Source: Treponema sp.
GTDB taxonomy: Bacteria > Spirochaetota > Spirochaetia > Treponematales > Treponemataceae
Length of the DNA: 32,432 bases
Direction: 5' to 3'
Assembly (NCBI GenBank): GCA_016297415.1
Contig: JAEDGQ010000010.1
Location: 1-32,432 of the forward strand
This document shows positions 1-7,208 of this stretch, piece after piece (the stretch's first letter is position 1; every line of letters starts with the position of its first letter). The notes beneath the pieces are model-generated. The model saw nothing but the letters and a program-made list of their open reading frames with translations, was not told the DNA's origin and made no database searches. The position numbers were made by a program, and so were the translations under genes.

Positions 1-217
1 ATAAGCAACTCGGTTAGTGAGCGAAGCGAACGGCGAATTTATTGACGAAATTGCTTCGAAATTGTAAGCCTGGCGAGTTGCATAAGCAACTCGGTTAGTG
101 AGCGAAGCGAACGGCGAATTTATTGACGAAATTGCTTCGAAATTGTAAGCCTGGCGAGTTGCATAAGCAACTCGGTTAGTGAGCGAAGCGAACGGCGAAT
201 TTATTGACGAAATTGCT
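1..217. repeat. 81-bp tandem repeat, about 2.7 copies
   Basis: Units begin at 1, 82 and 163, each opening with ATAAGCAACTCGG. The copies are identical to one another until the third breaks off at 217. The array may continue beyond the left window edge. The unit length is a multiple of three and one reverse-strand frame stays open through every copy, but that frame has no start codon and meets a stop just outside the array, so I do not call it coding. The unit contains the GCGAAGCGAACGGCG type of sequence seen in other intergenic elements of this window. The stretch 218-381 shows nothing I can name. Confidence 0.9.
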
Positions 218-381
218 GCAAAACTTTAATAGAACTGCCTAACAAAAACAGACAGAAAAAGGGATATTCCGGAAGTATGAAATGCAGAGGCTTTAAGCTT
301 TTGAAATGACCATAACTCAAAACATGGTTATTTGGAAAGTTTCGCCCTGCTTACCACATACTTGTCAGATATCCTTTTTTT

Positions 382-1203
382 TTATATTACACCACCCCAA
401 GGAATGTTAAGGGTTTTACACAGGGCTTTATATTCCTTTTCTTCTTCCGGTGTTGCTTTAGTTACAAAAAAAGACATGTCTTCAAAGTCTTCACCTTCAG
501 CAGAACAAGTTTCCTGATTTTTTAATTCTTCTACACGCAAAGCCTGATTTGCAACACCATCTCTGCTGTCTATAATATTTACATTTTTTCCTGCAGCTTT
601 CTGCATTACATCTGCAATATGAGTAAAATGTGTACATCCCAGAATTATGGTGTCACAATCTTCTTTCTTAAAAAAATCCAGTGCTGGTTTTACGGCATTA
701 AGTTTTTCTTCTTCTGTAGCTGTAAAGAAATCTTTTTCAACGAATCTTATTAATTCAGGATCACCGCGGCGAACTACTTTACAGTCACTGGCAAAATCAT
801 CAATCAGTTTTTGGCTGTAGGGCGAATTTACCGAAGCATTTGTAGCAAGAAATCCGATTTTTCTATTCTTTGAAATTTTTGCTGCAAGTTTAATTGCAGG
901 AACTGTTCCAACAATGGGGATTTCAGGAAAAAGTTTTCTTAACTGAGTTAAAGCTGTTACAGAAATTGTATTACAGGCAATAATTATGGTTTTTGGATTC
1001 CATTTTTTTACGATAAGACGGATAGCACCGGAAGCACATTCAGTAATTTCTTCTGTAGTTTTTTCTCCGTAAGGAAAATGAATTGTATCTCCAAGGTAAA
1101 TGCAACAGGCATCAGGCTGTTTTGCCTTTAATGCTGTCATATATGGTATACCGCCTGTTCCTGAGTCTAAAAAAGCAAAATCTACACCGCTGTTTTTATT
1201 CAT
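382..1203 (-). CDS. murI: Glutamate racemase
   Basis: This enzyme interconverts L- and D-glutamate in the cytoplasm and so supplies D-Glu for peptidoglycan. The 273-aa length is normal for the family. Visible motifs are DSGTGG (residues 13-18), the first catalytic cysteine in ACNT (C77) and the second in LGCTHF (C190), the pair used in the two-base cofactor-independent mechanism. The C-terminus continues past the usual core with an acidic, Lys-rich segment. The start lies 5 nt after the stop of the upstream small zinc-ribbon gene, so the two are probably co-transcribed. Identification is by motif and overall length; confidence is high. Confidence 0.93.
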   Translation of the reverse strand: MNKNSGVDFAFLDSGTGGIPYMTALKAKQPDACCIYLGDTIHFPYGEKTTEEITECASGAIRLIVKKWNPKTIIIACNTISVTALTQLRKLFPEIPIVGTVPAIKLAAKISKNRKIGFLATNASVNSPYSQKLIDDFASDCKVVRRGDPELIRFVEKDFFTATEEEKLNAVKPALDFFKKEDCDTIILGCTHFTHIADVMQKAAGKNVNIIDSRDGVANQALRVEELKNQETCSAEGEDFEDMSFFVTKATPEEEKEYKALCKTLNIPWGGVI

Positions 1204-1208
1204 AAAAA

Positions 1209-1490
1209 TCAGTTTCCAAAAAGAGAAGCAAAAGCATCTCTTGCCTTCTGTTCTTTACCGGCATTTGAAGTACTTGAAGAAAAATCTTTATTCAATGAAA
1301 AACTGTGGCAGAAATTAGCCCTTTCTTTATCTGATACAAGTTCATCTACAGTTTCGTGGCAGTCATAGTGACTTCCTGGAGCATAATACTTACAGTTGAT
1401 GCAGGAATGAAGATCTGCTCCACAATCTGCACAGACCGTTGTTCTGTAAACTTCAGCAATTAATACAGGTTTTCCACATTTTCTACACAT
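1209..1490 (-). CDS. Small Cys-rich zinc-ribbon-like protein
   Basis: The predicted protein has 93 aa. It contains the pairs C2-x2-C5, C20-x2-C23 and C30-x2-C33, plus C44 and C61 and several histidines, which suggests it binds one or two zinc ions. The C-terminal 30 residues are polar and probably flexible. I do not recognise a characterised family; it resembles short uncharacterised zinc-ribbon proteins. It is the first gene of a two-gene unit with murI and faces the pentapeptide-repeat gene across a 54-bp divergent promoter region. A regulatory or chaperone role is only a guess. Confidence 0.75.
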   Translation of the reverse strand: MCRKCGKPVLIAEVYRTTVCADCGADLHSCINCKYYAPGSHYDCHETVDELVSDKERANFCHSFSLNKDFSSSTSNAGKEQKARDAFASLFGN

Positions 1491-1544
1491 ACTTAAAGTT
1501 TACCCATTTGATTAAAATCATTCAATTCCATACAATTTATATAT

Positions 1545-2222
1545 ATGTATTTGAAAAACCAGTGCAGTTGTGCAGGCTGTAAAAAACCGGCTATCAGCAA
1601 CATTGACGACAATGGAAATCTTATTGAAACATCTCAATTCTGCTGGAAACATACAACTAACAGCGAAGAAGTTAAAGACCGTCTTTTTAAGTATCTTCAG
1701 AAACACGAAAAAGTTGTAGGTGTTAACTTTTCAGGCATGACCTTTGATAAAATTCAGCTGGAAGGCCACAAATTTTATGGATGTGATTTTTCCCACTGTT
1801 TTTTTCAAAACCTGAACTGTACAAAACTCCGGTTCAGAATGTGTAAATTTGACTTTGCTGTATTTAACGACTGCAATCTGCTTGAAAGCAACGTTCAGTT
1901 CACTTCTTTTTCTGGTGCAAAATTCATTCATGTTCTTTTTACAGGTTCTGACCTTATTCAGAACAATTTCAATGGAATTGCAAGCTACCAGTCTTCCTTC
2001 GATGATTCTGACCTTTACAACAGCCGTTTTATAAGAGCCAGACTTGTTGATACTTCAATCCGAAACTGCAATGTTAAAAAAACTATGTTCTACGAAATTC
2101 AGCAGAACAACGTTTCTTATAAACTTTCAAATACTAACGAAGCGATTTTTGATAAAACAGGAAGTGCCCTTTTTACAGGTGACAACTCAGCTGAAAATTC
2201 AATAACAGGAGTGCCTGTATGA
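1545..2222 (+). CDS. Pentapeptide-repeat protein
   Basis: The predicted protein has 225 aa. The N-terminus is cysteine-rich (C7, C9, C12 and C33, with a following H36), which could form a small metal site. Residues of roughly 57-190 follow the pentapeptide-repeat pattern, with a hydrophobic or aromatic residue every fifth position (for example GVNFSGMTFDK, YGCDFSHCFF, FTGSDLIQNNF). Such stretches fold into a right-handed quadrilateral beta-helix. The stop overlaps the next start as ATGA, so translation is coupled to the MBL-fold hydrolase. The biochemical role is unknown; the fold is a confident call, the function is not. No clear Shine-Dalgarno sequence precedes the start. Confidence 0.85.
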   Translation: MYLKNQCSCAGCKKPAISNIDDNGNLIETSQFCWKHTTNSEEVKDRLFKYLQKHEKVVGVNFSGMTFDKIQLEGHKFYGCDFSHCFFQNLNCTKLRFRMCKFDFAVFNDCNLLESNVQFTSFSGAKFIHVLFTGSDLIQNNFNGIASYQSSFDDSDLYNSRFIRARLVDTSIRNCNVKKTMFYEIQQNNVSYKLSNTNEAIFDKTGSALFTGDNSAENSITGVPV

Positions 2223-2776
2223 AAATCTACTTCCACATGAATATTGAAAGTTTTTCAAACTGCTATGTAATCGTAAATGAAGAAACAAAAGCCGCTATCA
2301 TTGTTGATCCCGGCAAACTTACAAAAGAAATGGTTAATCAGTTTGAAGACAACGGTTACAAACCTGAAGCTGTTCTTATTACTCACAATCATCCGGGCCA
2401 CATCAGAGGTCTTAAAACACTTTTAAAAATCTATGATGTAACTGTTTATGCTGCTGAATCAGAAATTCAGGGAATTGAAACTATAATGATTGGTGGCGAA
2501 GGTACTCTGAACATCGGCGGACTTGAAGTTTCATATTTTCCAGTTCCTGGTCATACTCCTGATTCAATGGTATATAAAATCGGAAGCGTTCTTTTTACCG
2601 GAGATGTTATTGGTGCAGGTATTATCGGTGAAACAAATTCAAACTATTCTAAGATGATTCTGAAAAGAGGAATTGAACAGAAAATCTTAACATTGAACGA
2701 AGATACCACTATTATGCCGGGACACGGACCATTAACCAGTGTTGCAGCTGAACGGTCTTTTAATATTGATATATAA
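2219..2776 (+). CDS. MBL-fold metallo-hydrolase (glyoxalase II-like)
   Basis: The predicted protein has 185 aa, about the size of short stand-alone metallo-beta-lactamase-fold hydrolases that act on thioesters or related substrates. Metal-site residues are visible: THNHPGH (H56, H58, H61), VPGH (H112), TGD (D129) and PGHG (H169). The usual HxHxDH motif reads HxHxGH here, with Gly at position 60 replacing the Asp that normally holds the second zinc. The enzyme may therefore be mononuclear or altered in activity. It is translationally coupled to the upstream pentapeptide-repeat gene. The substrate cannot be told from the sequence. Confidence 0.88.
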   Translation: MKIYFHMNIESFSNCYVIVNEETKAAIIVDPGKLTKEMVNQFEDNGYKPEAVLITHNHPGHIRGLKTLLKIYDVTVYAAESEIQGIETIMIGGEGTLNIGGLEVSYFPVPGHTPDSMVYKIGSVLFTGDVIGAGIIGETNSNYSKMILKRGIEQKILTLNEDTTIMPGHGPLTSVAAERSFNIDI

Positions 2777-2805
2777 AAAACGGGGTTGTCCCAAAAGTTC
2801 AACTT

Positions 2806-2880
2806 GCGGTGGTTGAGTCCTTCGACAGGCTCAGGAACCACCCTTCGACAGGCTCAGGAACCACCTGTCGAAACCACCGT
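2806..2880. repeat. Intergenic palindromic repeat with a 23-bp internal tandem duplication
   Basis: GGTGGTT at 2808-2814 pairs with AACCACC at 2872-2878. Between them a 23-bp unit starting CCTTCGACAGGCTC is present twice in tandem (2819-2841 and 2842-2864). The element lies between the convergent MBL hydrolase and lipoprotein genes. A shorter relative, GGTGGTT-GAGCTTGTCG-AAACCACC, is at 30416-30440 upstream of sufD. Confidence 0.8.
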
Positions 2881-2908
2881 AATGCAAACTTATTGGACAG
2901 CACCTTTT

Positions 2909-4657
2909 TTATCTTGAAATAAGACCAATTCTTCCTGCGCTTAAATTCCAGGTGGAATTTACATACTGATCAAAAAGTTCAGCACATGCAGTAAAGCCCT
3001 CTCCATTAGTTTTTATTATATAGTTACATTCATTTTCCCATTGAGTCTGCATCATTTCCCAGTTTGCAATTCTTACATAATAATTTCCGCATTCACTAAC
3101 TGGACGCTGAAGCATATAGGACATAAGTTCATTCTTCATTAAGTATTCATCTTCTGTATCGTATTCAAGATTGGGGTAAGTTTCAAAATACTTAAAAAGA
3201 AAATCAAGAGAACCTCTGTCCATTGTGTAAAAGAGAGAAGCTGATACATTACGGAATTCTTCATTTGTAAAGAAAATTCCATGCCAGCCTTCATGAGCAA
3301 GAAGAGCAGCTCTGTTGTAAGACGGTGCTTCTTTTGAAAAAGAAATTAAAGCTCCCTGAACTGGTGTACAGCGTCCTGTATTTTCATCAACAGAAATAAT
3401 CTGATTTGCCTGTAGTATTTCCTTTAAGAGAATTTCCCTTTTATTAAGAGGAAACTTTCTGTCAGAAGCAGCATTATAGAAACTGGCAAGACTTTCTGCA
3501 CTGTAATCGTGGGCATTATAACCGTGTTTTCCGGCAAGTTCTTCGTCTTTTAAAAGTCTGCCTCTATAACCTTTTTTTTCTGTAAAATATGCAAGACGAC
3601 GCAAAAAATCATCCTGAATTGCATAGTCTGCAAAATCAAAAATAAGGACATGTTCAAATCTGTCCCATTCAAAAAGTTCATAATCTCTTCCACGCCAGTT
3701 TCGCTGAGGCCAGTCAATTATAAGTCCCGGGTCTGTTTTTATTGGAAGCAGAACACAGTTTTTCATTGTTGAATCTGTTGAAAGAAGACTTCTGTCCTGA
3801 GCACTGACAAGAACTGCTTCTACATTTTCTGCACCTTCATTCAGCTTAAAATCTGCAAAAGGCTGCTTTAAGGAAGCACAGGAAATTACAACTGACTGAG
3901 TTTCTGTTTCCGGGCTTCTTATATAAAGTTTTTCGCCGCCACAAACTGCCCTTACAGAAATTTTTTCTTCTGTCTGATCAAGAGGTTTAAAGTAAAGTGT
4001 TATGACTGGCATTAAACTTTTATCTGTATTTTCTGAATTAAATGAAGAAGGAAGTCCTGTAAAATCTGCCTTTTTAAGATTTCTGGAAATTGTTCCGCCG
4101 TTAGCAGTAAAAGCATAAAGGGGCACCTCTCCTCTGAAATCAAAACCACAGGAAGCCCGAACAATCATTGCCGAGTGAATTTTTACAGATTCTCCACCTT
4201 CAAGAAAAAATCCCATTGGAACTGTTTCGTTTTTAGGAAATGAATATACCACAGTAAGCAGGGAACCTGCGTTTTCATCACAGGAAAAAGTAACCATAGA
4301 CCGTGAATTTTTAATTGCTTCCAGTTTTCCGGAATCATTCAGATCCTCATCTGTCAGAAAACCGATGTGCGCTGAATTATTTTTGCCATAGGAAGAATCT
4401 TTCTTAACTGTAAACTGAAGAAGAAGCGCTCCGTCTCCCTGTTCATTGACATAATCTGAAACAGCCAGATGCTGCTTTTTGCTGAATGTCCAGGCCTGAA
4501 CGCCTTTTTTATTTGAATATGTAAGTTTTTCGCTGTCCGAGGAAGGAATAAAAAGAGTGAAATCATTATTTGAACTGCAGGAAAGGTTTACTGTCAGAAA
4601 CAATGATGTCAATGTGAGTGCTAAAAATAATTTAAATGATTTTTCCAGGTATTTCAT
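2909..4657 (-). CDS. Lipoprotein with HExxH metalloprotease-like motif
   Basis: The predicted protein has 582 aa. The N-terminus has Lys residues, a hydrophobic stretch and a spirochaete-like lipobox ending LSC (C27), so it is probably exported and lipid-anchored. Residues of about 30-310 look like beta-rich domains without a family I recognise. The C-terminal part carries LLAHEGWHG (H455-E456-x2-H459), a classic zinc-binding helix; E510 in KNELMSYM could be the third ligand of a gluzincin-type site. It is therefore a candidate surface or periplasmic metallopeptidase, although no peptidase family is named with certainty. It follows ilvN on the same strand after an 87-bp GC-rich repeat element, and may have its own promoter. 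Confidence 0.8.
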   Translation of the reverse strand: MKYLEKSFKLFLALTLTSLFLTVNLSCSSNNDFTLFIPSSDSEKLTYSNKKGVQAWTFSKKQHLAVSDYVNEQGDGALLLQFTVKKDSSYGKNNSAHIGFLTDEDLNDSGKLEAIKNSRSMVTFSCDENAGSLLTVVYSFPKNETVPMGFFLEGGESVKIHSAMIVRASCGFDFRGEVPLYAFTANGGTISRNLKKADFTGLPSSFNSENTDKSLMPVITLYFKPLDQTEEKISVRAVCGGEKLYIRSPETETQSVVISCASLKQPFADFKLNEGAENVEAVLVSAQDRSLLSTDSTMKNCVLLPIKTDPGLIIDWPQRNWRGRDYELFEWDRFEHVLIFDFADYAIQDDFLRRLAYFTEKKGYRGRLLKDEELAGKHGYNAHDYSAESLASFYNAASDRKFPLNKREILLKEILQANQIISVDENTGRCTPVQGALISFSKEAPSYNRAALLAHEGWHGIFFTNEEFRNVSASLFYTMDRGSLDFLFKYFETYPNLEYDTEDEYLMKNELMSYMLQRPVSECGNYYVRIANWEMMQTQWENECNYIIKTNGEGFTACAELFDQYVNSTWNLSAGRIGLISR

Positions 4658-4665
4658 AATAATCA

Positions 4666-4741
4666 GGGGCGTTGCGGGGATATGCCCCGCAGAAAGGGGT
4701 GGCGGGCAACGAAGTGCACGCCAGGGGAAAGACTTTTCCCC
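4666..4741 (+). repeat. GC-rich intergenic repeat, copy A
   Basis: This segment starts GGGGCGTTGCGGGG and ends GGGGAAAGACTTTTCCCC. It contains hairpins GCGGGG/CCCCGC and GGGGAAA/TTTCCCC. A homologous copy in the opposite orientation lies at 24355-24430 (copy B), sharing CGTTGCGGG, CCCGCAGA, AGGGGTG, AACGAAGT and CCAGGGGA in the same order. It fills the gap between ilvN and the lipoprotein gene. Confidence 0.75.
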
Positions 4742-4744
4742 TTA

Positions 4745-5236
4745 TTATTTCATTACTTCTTCACCACGGCCCATTGCTGTAAGACCGGTTTTAACAAGTT
4801 CAAGAATTCCGTAAGGTTCAAGAAGACGGATAAGACTTTCGATTTTGTCTTCGCTTCCTGTTGCTTCTACAATCACAGAATTAAATGAAACATCAACAAT
4901 ATGAGCACGGAAGATTTCGCAGGTTTCAATGATTACTGCCCGTTCTGTTCCCAGAGCCTTAACTTTAATAAGTGCCATTTCTCTTTCACATGTTGAATCT
5001 TTTTTACAATGGCTGATAGAAATAACTTCTACAAGTTTTGAAAGCTGTTTTTCAATCTGTTCAAGAACATATTGGTCACCGGCAACTACGATTGTCATGC
5101 GGGACTGTCCCGGATTATGAGTTTCACAAACTGTAAGGGAATCAATATTAAAACCACGGCGGCTAAAAAGTCCTGAAACACGACTTAAAACACCAGATTT
5201 ATTTTCAACTAAAACTGAAAGAACATATTTTTCCAT
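4745..5236 (-). CDS. ilvN: Acetolactate synthase small (regulatory) subunit
   Basis: The predicted protein has 163 aa, the normal length for IlvN/IlvH. It starts with the ACT-domain signature (VLVENKSGVLSRVSGLF, RRGFNIDSLTV), followed by the second IlvN domain. This subunit binds branched-chain amino acids and controls the catalytic IlvB subunit. No ilvB is present in the window; instead the gene closes a thrA / DAHP synthase-prephenate dehydratase / ilvN unit, 21 bp after the stop of the upstream gene. An AGGAG Shine-Dalgarno sequence is placed about 7 nt before the start. The separation from ilvB is unusual, since the two are commonly adjacent. Confidence 0.93.
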   Translation of the reverse strand: MEKYVLSVLVENKSGVLSRVSGLFSRRGFNIDSLTVCETHNPGQSRMTIVVAGDQYVLEQIEKQLSKLVEVISISHCKKDSTCEREMALIKVKALGTERAVIIETCEIFRAHIVDVSFNSVIVEATGSEDKIESLIRLLEPYGILELVKTGLTAMGRGEEVMK

Positions 5237-5257
5237 TTTTTTCTCCTGTCCTTAATT

Positions 5258-7183
5258 TTATTCAGCGTAAACACCAAGAATACGAATATCTTCAGCTACT
5301 GCTTTTAATTTATTTTTAAAATCTTCCATATATTTATGAGGATTTTCTACTTTCTGTGGAATTACAACATCACTGTAGAACCAGTATTTCCATGGTTTTC
5401 CTGCAATAGGGCGGCTCTCAAGACGATTCATACTTAAATTTTCTTTTTTGAAAATTCCCAGTGCATCGTAAAGAGCACCTGCTTCGTTTTTTGTTGTAAA
5501 AAGCACGCTGGCCATATTGGGCTTTTTTTCATTGATTACTGAAGCTTTGGCAGTGTGATTTGCTGCAATAATTACAAAACGGGTGTAATTGTTTGAATTA
5601 TTTTCGATTCCCTGCTGAAGTACTTCCAGTCCGTAAATTTTTGCGTTACGGATGTTACAGATTGCACCACAGGTTATGTCTTTTTTCTGTGAAACTAATT
5701 CTGCTCCAGTTGCTGTTGAAATTGTATCAACACCTGTATAACCATGAGCTTTCATAAAGTTTGAACACTGGGCAAGTCCCTGAGGATGACTGTAAACATG
5801 TTTGATTGATTCTAAAGTTGCACCTTTTGGAGCAACAAGAGAATGTTCAATGCGGATTGTAACGGCACCTGCAATTGAAACATCTTCGTAGCGGGTTAAA
5901 TTATCGTAATTGTTGTAAATTGACCCTGCTGTTGAATTTTCAATAGGAACCATACCGTACTGAACTTTTCCGTCTACAACCTGCTGGAAAATTTCATCGA
6001 AGGAATTAACTTCCACAGCTTCAGCCTGGTCTTCAAAGAAATTATTGATTGCCTGTTCTGCGTAGGCACCTTTTTTGCCTGAGAATGCACAGCGAATCTT
6101 TGATGGAATTTCTGTGTCTTTGCCTTTTTGTTCTGATTCTGCAGCACGGATATGAGCAACTTCTTTTCCCATTACAGGTGCAAGAGATTCTATATCCCGC
6201 ATAATCTTATCAAACTGAGCAGGATAAAGAGCCTGGGCTGCGTCTGAAAGAGCCTTTTCCGGATGACAATGAACTTCTACGATAATACCGTCTGCTCCGG
6301 CTGCAATTGAAGCCAGGGCCATTGGAGGAATTTTATCCCGTACACCAAGAGCATGACTTGGGTCTACGATAATCGGAAGATGGGTCATTGAACGAAGTAC
6401 AGGAATTGCACTTAAATCCAGTGTATTTCTTGTGGCAGTTTCGTAAGTTCTGATTCCGCGTTCACAGAGAATTACTTTATCTGTGCCGCTTGAAAGAAGG
6501 TATTCTGCAGACATAAGCCACTCATTGATTGTGGCACAAAGCCCCCGCTTAAGAATTACCGGTTTTCCAAGAGCACCAAGTTTTTTAAGAAGCTCGAAGT
6601 TCTGCATGTTGCGGGCGCCAACCTGATAAACATCAACACCGTTTGCTTCCATTGCAGGAATGTATTCTGCAGCAACAACTTCTGTAACAACAGGAAGACC
6701 GTATTTGTCTCCTGCTTCTTTAAGATATTTTAATCCTTCTTCTCCCAGTCCCTGGAAAGAATATGGAGATGTACGAGGCTTGTAGGCTCCACCACGAAGC
6801 ATTGTTGCTCCACTGGCAGCTACAGCTGCTGCTGCATCCAGCATCTGCTGCCGGCTTTCTACAGCACAGGGACCACCGATAGAAACAAGACGGCTGCCTC
6901 CAACTCGAATTATCTGCCCTCTGTTGTTTGGAATTTCAACAATTGTATTTTCAGGCTTAAATTCACGGCTGGCCATTTTGTATGGCTTTGAAATTGGAAT
7001 TACCTTTGCAACACCAGGAAGTACTTCAACTTCCCTTACATCCATGGCAAGTTTACCTACAGCTGCAAGGATTGTTGATTCCTCCCCTTTTATTTCGTTG
7101 ATTTTGAAGCTTTTTTCTTTGAGAGTATTTTTTATAACCTGTTTCTGACCGTCTGTTGCATCATTTTTAAGAACAATAACCAT
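5258..7183 (-). CDS. Bifunctional DAHP synthase (type I-beta) / prephenate dehydratase
   Basis: This 641-aa fusion links the first shikimate-pathway step to a committed step of phenylalanine synthesis. Residues 1-80 match the ferredoxin-like regulatory domain of Thermotoga-type DAHP synthase. Residues of about 85-340 form the barrel, with GGPCAVES (C106), YKPRTSPY, DPSHALG (H277), E303 and D314 as the expected metal ligands. A linker of about 20 residues leads to prephenate dehydratase from residue 362 (AFSGKKGAYAEQA), with the catalytic TRF at 534-536. An ACT domain at about 557-641 contains GALYDAL and ESRP (589-592), the phenylalanine-sensing motifs. It sits between thrA and ilvN with short gaps of 25 and 21 bp. 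Feedback control by phenylalanine is inferred from the domains. Confidence 0.93.
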   Translation of the reverse strand: MVIVLKNDATDGQKQVIKNTLKEKSFKINEIKGEESTILAAVGKLAMDVREVEVLPGVAKVIPISKPYKMASREFKPENTIVEIPNNRGQIIRVGGSRLVSIGGPCAVESRQQMLDAAAAVAASGATMLRGGAYKPRTSPYSFQGLGEEGLKYLKEAGDKYGLPVVTEVVAAEYIPAMEANGVDVYQVGARNMQNFELLKKLGALGKPVILKRGLCATINEWLMSAEYLLSSGTDKVILCERGIRTYETATRNTLDLSAIPVLRSMTHLPIIVDPSHALGVRDKIPPMALASIAAGADGIIVEVHCHPEKALSDAAQALYPAQFDKIMRDIESLAPVMGKEVAHIRAAESEQKGKDTEIPSKIRCAFSGKKGAYAEQAINNFFEDQAEAVEVNSFDEIFQQVVDGKVQYGMVPIENSTAGSIYNNYDNLTRYEDVSIAGAVTIRIEHSLVAPKGATLESIKHVYSHPQGLAQCSNFMKAHGYTGVDTISTATGAELVSQKKDITCGAICNIRNAKIYGLEVLQQGIENNSNNYTRFVIIAANHTAKASVINEKKPNMASVLFTTKNEAGALYDALGIFKKENLSMNRLESRPIAGKPWKYWFYSDVVIPQKVENPHKYMEDFKNKLKAVAEDIRILGVYAE

Positions 7184-7208
7184 CTTTTTTTGAATTCTCC
7201 CTTATAAA

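Noticed and set aside
1..217. CRISPR array
   Set aside because: The repeat unit is one uninterrupted 81-bp sequence with no variable spacers and no cas genes nearby.
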